Positions 1 to 10,501 of a DNA stretch of 64,000 nucleotides are shown here, piece after piece (the stretch's first letter is position 1; each line of letters opens with the position of its first letter). Made by a program: the position numbers and the translations under genes. Source of the DNA: Unio delphinus. Lineage: Eukaryota; Mollusca; Bivalvia; Unionida; Unionidae. The stretch covers positions 17,812,001-17,876,000 of the forward strand of contig JAQISU010000155.1 of NCBI GenBank assembly GCA_029339505.1, read 5' to 3'. The notes under the pieces are model-generated. The model worked only from the letters and a program-made list of their open reading frames with translations. It did no database searches and was not told where the DNA came from.

Positions 1-1000
1 TAAAGTAATAAATTCATCCTAAAAGTATATGAAGTTTCTATAAGCATATCTGATCATTTACAGGTTAAATAACTAATCAGGTAGACTATGCATCACAAAC
101 ATTAAGGAAATGCGGGGACGGTGAGGTTTGATCATTGGTGGAAACATTAGTACATGCCAGTATACAGGATAGTCAAGCTACAATGTAGTAAAAAAGAATA
201 TATTACTATAAGCAATCTTATTCATGAGATAAATAATAATTCTGGATATTGCAAGAGAATACAGTCAAATGTGGCCACACAAATCAACTACAGGTACCAA
301 TACATCCTATATCATAAACTAAATGTGAAATTCTGATCCCCAAAACTTGTAAACAAGAATGGAAATTTGCATATGTGGGACATATACAATGTAATTGTTA
401 TGATCAAATGTGCAAAAATAATTCAAATGATCTGTTTGAATATTTAAAGTGTATTTTTAAGGGTGTTTGATACCAATTATTAACCTCAATGGTTCAATAG
501 AATCAGATATCAGCTGATATTACAATACCGCACTCTATCCAAGTACTGAATTGAAATATGTTACCATACATGGGCATATTAATGAAGAAAATAACATTTT
601 GGGATACATTTAGTGCACACAGCCAGAAATGTGTCTTACAGATTCACTGTAGGTACAATGTCAGCCTATATGATGTACTGAATGTGAACTTTGGATCACA
701 AACATTCTAAAATATGTGAATATTTGTTCATGTGGGTTATGTAACCATGCTAAGATCAGTTGTACACAGTTAAACTCAAAATATCTGTTTGAATATATCT
801 TGTGCAATCTTTAGAGTGTCAGTTAACAAATATTATTAGTAATTAACAATGCATAAATTAAGATGTATCATAAGAATTCACATAACATCATACAGGCCAC
901 AATGCCGCACTTCACTAATCAATATCTTAGCCAAACTGAACAATAAAATTGAATGCATTTTGTGCTCAACTTACATAATTTTGCTGTTTTCTTACATCCA
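1..1000. repeat. Degenerate ~360-bp tandem-like repeat, no gene seen
   Basis: Similar stretches recur about 360-370 bases apart. One pair lies near 303-330 and 662-688 (a cctatat..ta.tgaatgtgaa-type string followed by a gatc-c.aaaac block and a catgtggg block). Another pair is the ac.aatgccgcac/ataccgcac motif near 526 and 897. Divergence is high. No open frame longer than about 60 codons looks coding. This could be an old satellite edge or an interspersed repeat present twice. Confidence 0.4.
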
Positions 1001-2090
1001 AGGGTAAATATACATGTGGAAAGTATATTTTATCCCTTCAGCCTGCATTTAATTCTCAGAAAGTTTAAACTGATTTAGTAGAGAACTTGAGTAGGTTCTA
1101 GTATAAAGTTTTCATCACTGTCCTCTCACTAAACACCCTGTAACTATATTTGTTAACAATTACTAAAGGCTATATAAGCAGATATGTGTTACTCAGGAAG
1201 TCACCCCATCATAAACACATAAATTAACTGATTGGACCCCTAATAAATAGTATGAATGATCAATACAAAATATAATCTGTCTTTCATACATTTTAAATGT
1301 ATGTCTCATTTTGACTTACAAAGATATTTTCTCTGACAAAATTTGACAAATATCCATCATTGTAGCTTGTATATGGTGTAGGAGTATAAATATGCTGATA
1401 TCATTGGATATAATTTCCAAAAATATTATCTATGTGCATTTTAAGGGGCAAATTTTAATTTTTTAATTTTTAAAAAAAAAATATTAAAATTTTAAAAAAC
1501 TAAAATCAATTTTTAAATTTTAATGTCATTTTTCTATTTTAAATGTTAATATATATGACACTTCTAAATTTCATGTGTTTATCATTAATAATAAAAATTT
1601 TATAGCATATTAAAGTTTCATCAAAACTGCCTGTACAGGACATAGACCACAATTAATTTTACTATATGTTCTCTACATATATTTCTCAGTGCTGACCTTT
1701 CCACAGTGTGACAATCAATACAAATCATATGTTAATCTAAAATACCTCCAAAGATGACTTCACGGTGAAATTCTTGTCAAGGGTTGATCGGCATTTTTTT
1801 GAGCTGCTGCACTGTAAACAGAACAGCATGTACACAGACCACACATTTCACTTCCGGATCATCACCAAAGCCTTATTACTCCATGTGCACTGTCGCCAAA
1901 TTACACACTGACAACCACTCTCTCTGCTCATATTCTCAAGAATGAACAATTACCTTTAAATCCCTACCAAATATGCATCAATATAACTCTTCTATCACCA
2001 CCAAAAGGAGAGAGGAAAAAATGTTCTGAAAATAGACTGGAACTACATTCGTGGGTACTGAACTGGAAGTATTAATTGTGGTGTGATTCC
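1001..2090. other. AT-rich non-coding stretch
   Basis: No gene is visible. Positions 1450-1540 are almost pure A/T runs (T-runs followed by A-runs) that could fold back on themselves. The rest is ordinary AT-rich intergenic or intronic sequence. Confidence 0.5.
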
Positions 2091-2243
2091 ATGTGAGAAA
2101 GCTTGCCAGTAGCTTCTCGTGGGTCGGTGGTTCTCTCGGGGTTTTTCCTGGGTTATTCCTCCATGAATAATACTGGCCACCATATATAGCCTATTGTGTG
2201 CGGAAAAATGGCGTTAAACCCTAAAACAACAACAAAAACAACA
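2091..2243 (+). mobile_element. 5'-truncated tRNA-headed SINE (family A)
   Basis: The stretch matches, in the opposite orientation, the repeats at 21711-21962, 35424-35657 and 61224-61351. Shared blocks include gccagtagcttctcgtgg, the actggccacc block and the ggcgttaaaccctaaaac end. This copy lacks the tRNA-like head and keeps the body and the A/C-rich tail (aacaacaacaaaaacaac), as expected for a 5'-truncated retroposed SINE on the plus strand. Confidence 0.75.
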
Positions 2244-3161
2244 TAACCTATTATGTCACCCATAAAGTATATCCTCAGCCTGCCATGGTAGCTACCCTTC
2301 ATTAGAATTGAAATGCATGCTTATGTTATAATATCATGTGAAAATATTATAAATACCATAAAACGGGTTTATATAACTTTTCTAAGCTGACTGGAATATT
2401 GATATTGAACTTGCTCTTGGGAAAGGAAAACTGAGCCTTCCGGCAAAAATGGTCAGGTAGAAAATTATTTCAAAATAGTTGTAGCGATATTTTTAAGAGA
2501 TGAAGTTAAAGAAGAAGTTTAAACAACTAATAACAGAGCTGCATTCATTTAATTTTAGTCATATTTGCATACATAACATTATTCTTTGTCTTTCAAATTC
2601 AAATGATCAAGCAGATTTAATTATGCAGGCAAAAGGAAAACCAAGTATAAACATGAAATAGTTATAACATTCTCAATGATTTCACTCTATGATTGTCTGG
2701 GTTGTGTTATGTCTCAAGCGTCTGGAGCCGCTTCATTATCAGTCCCTATGAAAAATGGATTTGCTATCCCGTTTTATGGCCTGCAGCAGTTTTGGAATAG
2801 TTTCTGCAGTAGCTACAGGAACATTAATTATTTTGTTCTAGCAATGGATACTCATTAGTCCCCGATGACAGAATCCGTTTGCTGGATATTTAATTCTCCT
2901 TGGGGAGTTATGGTGGGGGTTGCTATTAAGTAACCATCGACCTGAATGTACCCAACACACACTCAACCCTAACTGCCTCGACTTTATAAGCACTTTGCCG
3001 AAAGCACGAAACAAAACCCTAGCGTGGGTTTATGATAATAACAATTATTGGATTGACGTATTTTCATCGACCAAGCAACACCCCAAATCGAAGTTTGCCG
3101 ACAGTTTTGGAATTACTGTCTATTTTTACATCATTAAGAATAATAACAACCAATTGTAATC
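2244..3161. other. Non-coding; no recognised gene
   Basis: Two short open frames (2676-2858 and 2920-3159) have no recognisable domain, no clear Kozak context and no supporting splice signals. Nothing else is supported here. Confidence 0.4.
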
Positions 3162-3169
3162 GCATCATC

Positions 3170-3851
3170 TAGAGATGGGAATCGGTCAGAAATTTATAAT
3201 CGATAATCGGTTCCCCTTAACCAACTGATCATCGATTATAACCGGTTACTAAGAGCAAATTTTAATTTTTGTTAAACAGTTATATCTATATCAGTTATAT
3301 ATCTTAATAAATATACAGGAGTAATCTCTTGTAATGACCTGACAATAATATAACATTGTGTGTTACTTTTGTTCTACAACTTTGTTAAATGATTTTTTTA
3401 TGCTGATCAGTCATATGTAACTGAAAATACTGCATCAATCCCCCGAAATTTTTTCGTTCATATGTGATGTGTCTATAATTTAAAGTATATAAGGACATGA
3501 TTTTCTTGTTTGTCATTGTTTATAAATAATACAAAAGATGTTGCAATTTAACTGAAACATATCAACAAAATGTGTTTAAATTTATTAACTCAACAATTTA
3601 ACAACTTGACCATGTAATAATGACTATATGTTCCTAATTATGAATTGTAGGGTTTCATATTTGTAGTTGCGAAGGGAATTAATAAATTTCAATTCAACTG
3701 TAATGGTTGGGAGTTTTACTAACCTTTGTGCTTTGCATAAACCTAAAGAGTAGTCTCCCTTTGCACAAAAATAGAGTTCACAATCGATTATCTTATTTTT
3801 TTTGCTCAACCAACTGATGATCGATTATAATTGATAATCGGAACAACATTA
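3170..3851 (+). mobile_element. hAT-like MITE, copy A (682 bp)
   Basis: A 682-bp element is bounded by a perfect 8-bp target-site duplication, gcatcatc, at 3162-3169 and 3852-3859. Its ends are TAGAGATGGGAATCGG on the left and, read inward from the right, TAATGTTGTTCCGATT, so the termini share only TA..G.TG. Both ends carry subterminal motifs built on ataatcgat/atcgattat. It has no coding capacity. Copy B at 18887-19573 lies inverted and is closely similar along its whole length. An 8-bp duplication and short TIRs are typical of the hAT superfamily, so this is a non-autonomous hAT-type element by inference. Strand assignment is arbitrary. Confidence 0.85.
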
Positions 3852-3923
3852 GCATCATCTCTTCTTTTTTCCTGTAGATTTGTATCAAACTACTCATAAT
3901 TGTATTTTGTAGTGCAGTATATG

Positions 3924-3925
<2 letters not shown>

Positions 3926-4019
<94 letters not shown>
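3926..4019. repeat. (AT)n microsatellite
   Basis: About 94 bp of uninterrupted AT dinucleotides, directly upstream of the non-LTR retrotransposon remnant. Confidence 0.97.
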
Positions 4020-4022
<3 letters not shown>

Positions 4023-4223
4023 AGGAGAGGATGACAGAGGAAAAGATGGGAGGATAATATCTCAGAGTGGACAGGACTGAAGCTGAGTGACACAGTGAGA
4101 GTATCAGAGAACAGATTGGAATGGAGGAAGCTGGTTGTCAGGTCATCAGTGGTGCCCCAACGGTCGGTCGGCAAAACGAACGAACGAAAGAACGAACGAT
4201 AGATTGATAGATAGATAGATAGA
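4020..4223 (+). pseudogene. 3' end of a non-LTR retrotransposon ORF2 with simple-repeat tail
   Basis: Read in one frame (one internal TGA), 4020-4170 encodes a C-terminal tail with the motifs [19 protein letters not shown] and SSVVPQR. The same motif order occurs in the plus-strand fragment at 44890-45850, near 45700-45840. It is followed by tandem gaac repeats and then (gata)n, which resembles the microsatellite-like 3' tail of a LINE. The clade is not certain. Only the last ~50 codons survive, consistent with 5' truncation. Confidence 0.6.
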
Positions 4224-4225
4224 AC

Positions 4226-5122
4226 CTACCTTTTTAAACAATTACTCGTAAAACTAATATTATCTCATAGTCCAGTACTGTATGGAGATTTGGGCGTATT
4301 CGATCTTGTAGCACGATTGTCAGAATGTCGCTGATCCAATTATGTGTGAGCGAAGTATGTGCCTTCCTTGCATATGACGAGTTTCCTTACCCATCCCTTT
4401 CGAACATTCGAGAGCGACTGTATAAGAGTCGACTCCTTTTTTTATGTAGCCAATGGAAATGCAGCTTTTTAAAATGTTTAACTATAAAGGACTCTGACTG
4501 GCTGATAAAATTAGCTACTTTTGTCATATCATATGTCACTTAAAATAACCCCTAAGTAGTTGCAGTCTGACACGTATTTTAACAGGATTTGAACTAGGAT
4601 GGGTTCGGGTGATAGTGAGTATAATGACGCAGGAATATATTTATTCATACAGCAATATCTGTACTTTTGTGTTTTTGTTTTGCTTTTGTTTGTTGTTTCA
4701 TATATAATAACATAGACCATAAAATAATTAAATGTACCAACTTATAACCCGAAAGCATGCACATAAATACAAGGTTTATAGAGATTTAATATATACAAAA
4801 AAAAAAACTTGAAAATAACAAAACAGCAACAATATAAATAGAGGAACCTAGATTTGTCGTACTTAATTGGTAAAACGTCATTCTCCTGTGCATAACCTGT
4901 CGTGTCGTCTTCTTATAGCAGGCTCTTCAGGCCTACGTGTATCGTTAAGTCGTCGGTTAAAATACAAACACCAGGCAAGGGGTACCGAATGTCGGAATCC
5001 GGTGAACTAAAAACAAATAATGGCTGACATGATACTGTTTACTATATTCTAAAATAAATACAGTGGGGTCACTGTATTATCGATGCAAATAATTGTACAA
5101 GGCGCTTGAGCAAAATAGTATT
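4226..5122. other. Non-coding; no recognised gene
   Basis: Short open frames (for example 4325-4543) have no recognisable domain. The target site of the downstream hAT element begins at 5123. Confidence 0.4.
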
Positions 5123-5331
5123 CCTTATAGCAGGGGTCACCAACACGGTGCCCGCGGGCACCAGGTCGCCCCCAAAGACCACATGAGTCGTCCGCAGGCC
5201 TGTTCTAAAAATAGCGCAACTCAGCTGCGTATAAAATTGTATTTTATTCTGTTGTTATTCTTTTTTTTAATCACACTTGCATTTATATAGATTTTAAAAA
5301 TGACAGTATCTTAAAAATGTTTCTTATACAT

Positions 5332-5485
5332 TGTTGATATGATCTAAGAAAGACAACTGTTACTCTCTATTCTGTAGTGGTCTTGGGGGATTACCTCCGA
5401 GTGTTGATTAAACACTTGTGTTTTGTCTACGAGCTATTCTTTTGAAGATATCACCACTTATGATGATACAGGCATGCTATCAACA
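5332..5485 (+). repeat. 5' LTR (154 bp)
   Basis: Begins tgttgatatgatc and ends gctatcaaca (TG...CA). It is identical to the 3' LTR except that it lacks a 5-bp segment (gtgac) found near 9850 in the 3' copy. Confidence 0.95.
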
Positions 5486-5500
5486 TGGTGGCAGCGGTGA
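5486..5500 (+). promoter_or_regulatory. Primer-binding site
   Basis: tggtggcagcggtga starts immediately after the LTR with the expected TGG, complementary to the CCA end of a tRNA. The tRNA species cannot be named from sequence alone. Confidence 0.65.
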
Positions 5501-5643
5501 ACGCATATCCTGATAACGTCTGCAACGTTGATTTTCGCTGGATAAACGCACAGAGTTGAAGAAACTCCGAAAATTTGACCAAGCCAGGTCGCGAAAATAG
5601 ATCACATTTAATTGAACATTCGTCCCGATTTGATTCGTTCGAC

Positions 5644-8600
5644 ATGGCGGACTCGTTAAAGCCACCTGGGACTTTAGATATTACTGAAGGAAACATAAGT
5701 GAAAACTTCAAGAGATGGAAGCGACAGATAGAAATATATTTGACCGCTAGTGGTTCCCAAAACAAAGACAAGACAGTTCGAACCAGCATCATTTTACACT
5801 GTGCAGGGCCGAAGGTAATTGACATTTATGACCAGTTTGTATGGGCGAATCAAGATGACAAAAACGATCCAGACAAAGTTCTGCAACAGATTGAAGCCTA
5901 CTGTAATCCACGGAGGAATGAAGTTTTTGAAACCCACAGGTTCTGGTGTGTGAAATATGATGACTTTACATCGTTCGAACATTTCCTTACCAAAGTTAGG
6001 AGAAGAGCAGAGTCATGCAATTTCAAAGAAAAAGACAGAATGATAAGAGATAAAATTGTACTCAGCACAAGTGGTAAGCTCCAAGAATTGTTGTTAAGAG
6101 AAGAAAAACTTGAACTTGACAAGTGTCTTCAAACTTGCCGAGCATTTGAACAGTCAAATAGACATGTGCAAGAAATCAGACAAGACAAAGTACATGATTC
6201 GGTGAACAAAGTTGATAACGCGAAACCACGATCACAAGTAGGTGCATCTGGTACTGGATTGGTAAGACCGAAACTTAAGTGCGGTTTCTGTGGACTGTTT
6301 CATGAACGAAGCAAAGAAAAATGTCCAGCCTGGGGAAAGAGATGTAACAACTGTGGTGTAAAGAACCATTTCAAATCATGCTGCAAGAAAGTGCAAACAG
6401 TTGACCAAAATGACAAGCCCGAAGAAGCTATAGAAGAAGAATTCTGGCTTAACTACATTGACAGTTCAATCAAGTCAAAGGCAAAAGCCAAAATGATTGT
6501 AAATGACTGTGATGTAACATTTCACATTGACACTGGGGCCCAGGTAAATACAATCCAACAGAGATTTGTCCGAAAATCTCAGAGAATACAGAAAGTGTCA
6601 CATCTCAGAATGTGGAACAAGTCAACAGCGAAATCCTTAGGGGAGGCAACTCTGACAGTGACAAACCCAGTGAACAATGAAACTTATGACGTAACTTTTG
6701 TAATTGTGCCAAATGAGCTAGATTGCTTGCTTGGTTTGAAAGCAGTTCAAGAACTGAAATTGGTCACAGTCAACACCGATAATTTTATCGGAAGTGTCAA
6801 ACGCCACCTCGGAGATCTTGGTGAAGTGAACCTCAGACTCACAGATGATGCAAAACCCAGGGCATTGCCAGCTCGCAACATACCGCTAGCAGTGAGAACT
6901 GAGGTGAAAGAACAAATTGACCTACTGACAGAACGCGGCATTTTAATACCAGTTACAGAACCAACTGAATGGGTTAGCCAGATGGCAATTACAAAGAAGA
7001 ACAATGGATCGTGGAGGATATGTTTAGATCCTCAACCGCTGAACAAAGTGTTAGTGAGGGAACGATATAGACTTGCAACTTTTGATGACGTAGTTCCAGG
7101 ATTACATAATGCCAAAGTATTCACGAAACTCGATGTGCAAGAAGCATATTGGCATATTAGACTTGATGAAAAATCCAGTCTACTTACTACTATGATAACA
7201 CCGTTTGGAAGATACAGATGGGCTCGACTACCGTTCGGACTGAATGTATCCAGTGAAATATTTCAGCGGAAACTGAATGAAGCTCTTAGCGACCTTGAAG
7301 GCATATTTACATTTGCGGATGATATTATCATCGCTGGTTGTGGTGATAATGAAATAGCAGCACAGAAAGACAATGATGAAAAGCTGGCAAAGCTTTACAA
7401 ACGCTGTGAAGAGAGGCACATTGTTTTGAATGAAGGAAAGAAGGATATGGGCCCTGAAATCACTTTCCATTGACACAGAATCACGCCACAAGGTATCAAG
7501 CCAGATAACGATAAAATCAAAGCTGTTCTTGAAATGAATGCTCCGATGGACGTTACTGAAATCAAACGATTTTGTGGATTGGTACAGTATATGGCTAAAT
7601 TTGTGCCAAATCTGTCTGAGACTCTTGAACCATTGAGAAACCTGACTAGAAAGAACACACCGTGGAAATGGACAAAACAATGCACTGAAGCTTTTGAAAG
7701 AGTGAAACAACTGTTAAAGCAAACAGATGTGTTAGCAATCTACGATCCAAATAAGGACTTGGTACTACAAGTTGATAGTAGTAAAGATGGCCTAGGAGCT
7801 GTTCTGCTGCAAGATGGACACCCACTTGAATTTGCATCAAGATCTTTGAAACCAGCTGAAAGGAACTGGGCACAAATAGAAAAAGAAGCGCTTGCAGTAT
7901 TGTATGGGCTAGAGAGGTTCGATCAGTCAACATATGGTCGCCCAGTGATTGTTGAAAACGACCATAAACCTCTGGAAACCATCCTGAAGAAACCACTCAG
8001 TCAAGCACCAAAGCGGCTACAAGACATTCTAATGAAGATGTTTAGATACAATGTTACGTTTCGGTACGTCAAAGGATCTAAATTAATCATTGCGGACACA
8101 CTAAGTCGTGCTTATAGTTTGTCAGATGACACTGAACTGACTAGGCTGAAAGTATGTGAGGTCGAAATGTTTTATAAAATTCCGGATGCGCGAATTACAG
8201 AAATCAGGAGAGAAACTGCCAAAGACACAACTTGTCAGTTGTTGATTGACCGTATTATAGAAGGATGGCCCAAAAACAAAAATGACCTAAAGCCTGAAGT
8301 GAGGCCTTATTTCTCTATCAGAGACACACTGAGCTTTTATGACGGTATAATACTGAAAGGGGAAGCTGTTTTAATTCCAAAAGCTTGGAGAGGACAAATT
8401 AAGGAACGTTTACATAGTGCCCACCTTGGCTTTGACAGTATGGTTAGGAGAGCACGAGGAACCGTTTTCTGGCTGGGAATGAATCAAGAAATAAGACAAT
8501 TAGCAGACAATTGTGAACACTGCATGGAGAGAAAGCCAAAACTCCAGAAAGAGCCCCTGCGGCAACATGATGACGGCAACTACCCATGGAAGAAAATTGG

Positions 8601-9480
8601 GTTATACTTGTTTGAAATACAGGGTAGAAACTATTTGCTGACGATTGATTATTACTCAAATTTTATAGACGTTGATTTACTCACCACAACATCATCAAGT
8701 CAAGTCATTATCAAGCTCAAGAAGCAGTTTGCACAATTTGGAATACCTAGAATAATCATCAGCGATGGTGGACCACAATTTACGTCTGACGAATTCAGTC
8801 AGTTCACGAAACAGTGGGGCATTCAACATCACGTGACTTCTCCTCATCACCCAAAGTCAAATGGCAAAGCCGAAGCCGGTGTGAAGATTATAAAAGGCAT
8901 GATGGTTAAATGCCTGAACTCCAGGACTGATCAGTACGAAGCATTGCTAGAACTAAGGAATACTCCAAGACAGGACACTGGTCTAAGTCCGGCCCAAATG
9001 ATGTTTGGGAGAGAAACAAGATCAATGCTACCTTTGGTTCAAAAGCAGTCGCCCAGAAACAAGAAGCGAGATGCTAGGAAGGACTGTATCAAGAAAAGTT
9101 ATGACCGCAGTGCTAAAATTAAACTAAAACTTGAAAACAGTCAGCCTGTATATTTCCGACACAAACCAGATAAACCCTGGAGAAAAGGTGTTGTTACAGA
9201 ATCAAACGACCGAAACTGTATTGTAACTTCAACGGATGGTGTTCAATACAAGAGAAATAGTGAACACATAAGACCGACATCAATCCCAGTACAAATCCGC
9301 GATAAATCACCGGAAAGAACAACTGTACAGGAGCAAACGGCTGACACGCATGTAAAGGAACCTGATCAGAGGCGTTCCGTACCAGAGTCGACATGCCTGG
9401 AATCAGCGACTACACCAGTTATAAGACCCAGGCGCGAAGTGAAGACGCCAACCTATCTCAAAGACTATGTTAGGTTTTGA
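5644..9480 (+). pseudogene. gag-pol polyprotein of the Mag-type element, one internal stop
   Basis: One frame of 1278 codons runs from the ATG at 5644 (the frame is open upstream but has no earlier ATG) to the stop at 9478-9480. It is broken only by an in-frame TGA at 7471-7473 (codon 610). Visible in order are two Cys/His zinc knuckles from residue 213, a protease DTG at 296, the reverse transcriptase FADD box at 557-560, RNase H (QVDSSKDGLGAVLL), an integrase H/C zinc-binding region (HSAHLG...CEHC) and the integrase core. At 8605-8607 the position that normally holds the first integrase core Asp reads Tyr (GLYLF); the later SDGG and the Glu in KAEAG are present. The product would make a cDNA copy and insert it. 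With a stop inside RT and a changed catalytic residue, this copy is probably inactive. Confidence 0.92.
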
Positions 9481-9753
9481 GTCAGGACATAATAATCCCC
9501 TGTAGTGATCTAGAAATGTTTTCAAGTGTTACAGCTATTGTGAGCTAAATTAGTTGAATTTATTTGCATTGCATTTTGATGACTGCATAGTATAAAATCC
9601 TGTCTTCTTTAAATCATTTTCAGTTAAAGTCTAGTCAATAATTTTTATCTAAGTCGAAGAATCCAAAGCCAGTATTTTTGTAACTGTAAATTTTATAACC
9701 AGTTAACTTGTTCATAAATTGATGTTTTGTTTAGATCTCAATTAGTTTTGTTA

Positions 9754-9765
9754 GAGAAAAAGGAA
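9754..9765 (+). promoter_or_regulatory. Polypurine tract
   Basis: gagaaaaaggaa lies directly before the 3' LTR, where plus-strand DNA synthesis would be primed. Confidence 0.8.
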
Positions 9766-9924
9766 TGTTGATATGATCTAAGAAAGACAACTGTTACTCT
9801 CTATTCTGTAGTGGTCTTGGGGGATTACCTCCGAGTGTTGATTAAACACGTGACTTGTGTTTTGTCTACGAGCTATTCTTTTGAAGATATCACCACTTAT
9901 GATGATACAGGCATGCTATCAACA
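9766..9924 (+). repeat. 3' LTR (159 bp)
   Basis: Begins tgttgatatgatc and ends gctatcaaca. It has 5 extra bases (gtgac) after attaaacac compared with the 5' LTR and is otherwise identical. Confidence 0.95.
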
Positions 9925-10027
9925 TACATGAAGTTTAGATTAGTTTAGGTGAACTCTAACGTACTCCAGTTCGAAGGTCAGTATTGTGCGTGTGACAATA
10001 CAGTGCTCGTGGAAAGTAAGCTAGCGG

Positions 10028-10392
10028 GCGCAGCGAAGATTGGCGCAGAACGCAGTTTCTTACTCCAAAAACATGCAAGAAAAAAGAAAGAAAACCTATC
10101 ACTTTCACAACGAATGGGAGTCGGAGTTCTTTTTTACGACTGTGAAAGAAACCTGCGTGTGTCTTATATACACTTTACTACGAATGACAAAAACTACAAT
10201 GCTAACTACCCACCGGGAAGCGCACTACGGGCAGAAAAAGCCCTTGAGCTGAAGACAGCTTTGGGTAAGCGACAGGATTTTTTCACAAGGCCGGCGAAAA
10301 AGTTACAAAAAGCAACCGAAGCCTCTTTTAGAGCTACGCATTTCCTGATCAAGAAGAAGAAGAAGATATTAATAATGTATAAGGCAAACTAA
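10028..10392 (+). pseudogene. hAT transposase N-terminal remnant (GTF2IRD2/ZBED5-like), frameshifted
   Basis: Two overlapping frames carry consecutive parts of one protein. Around 10085-10170, frame 2 reads YHFHNEWESEFFFTTVKETCVC. This resembles the BED-type N-terminal zinc finger of hAT transposases related to the vertebrate GTF2IRD2 and ZBED5 genes. From about 10200, frame 1 continues YPPGSALRAEKALELKTAL and then KATEASFRATHFLI, as in the same family. At least one frameshift separates them, and the RNase H-like catalytic core is missing entirely. It lies between the LTR element and the right TIR of the hAT element, so it belongs to that element. Confidence 0.75.
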
Positions 10393-10501
10393 GCAAATTT
10401 GTTATTTCAGAAGAGTGTATCAAACTGGTAGCCCTTCGCATGACTCAGTACCCATGAAGTAGCTCTCAGTATCAAAAAGGTTGGTGACCCCTGTCTTATA
10501 G

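Larger units (their letters stand above)
5332..9924 (+). mobile_element. Mag-type Ty3/gypsy LTR retrotransposon (4593 bp)
   Basis: The complete structure is 5' LTR, primer-binding site, one gag-pol frame, polypurine tract and 3' LTR. It is flanked by a perfect 5-bp target duplication, tacat, at 5327-5331 and 9925-9929. Very short LTRs, two zinc knuckles and a single gag-pol frame in the order gag-protease-RT-RNase H-integrase suggest the Mag lineage (often labelled K02A2.6-like). The LTRs are identical apart from one 5-bp insertion, so the insertion is recent. It lies inside the hAT element at 5131-10493 and is therefore younger than it. Confidence 0.93.
5131..10493 (+). mobile_element. hAT element, split by an LTR retrotransposon
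   Basis: The terminal inverted repeats are CAGGGGTCACCAAC at 5131-5144 and its reverse complement GTTGGTGACCCCTG at 10480-10493, a perfect 14-bp match. The flanks carry an 8-bp target duplication with one mismatch: ccttatag at 5123-5130 and tcttatag at 10494-10501. Without the 4593-bp LTR element and its 5-bp duplication, the hAT sequence is only about 765 bp, so it is internally deleted. It keeps a piece of transposase (10028-10392). The termini and transposase fragment match the hAT group that gave rise to vertebrate GTF2IRD2/ZBED5-type genes (recognised from motifs, not searched). Confidence 0.85.

Noticed and set aside
3890..4174. Open frame through the AT microsatellite on the minus strand
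   Set aside because: Poly-Ile/Tyr translation of (AT)n; its coding-like end is the reverse of the LINE remnant.
7228..7996. Minus-strand frames opposite the retrotransposon
   Set aside because: Shadows of the gag-pol frame with no domain content.
9194..9394. Minus-strand frame near the end of the LTR element
   Set aside because: Shadow of the integrase C-terminal region.
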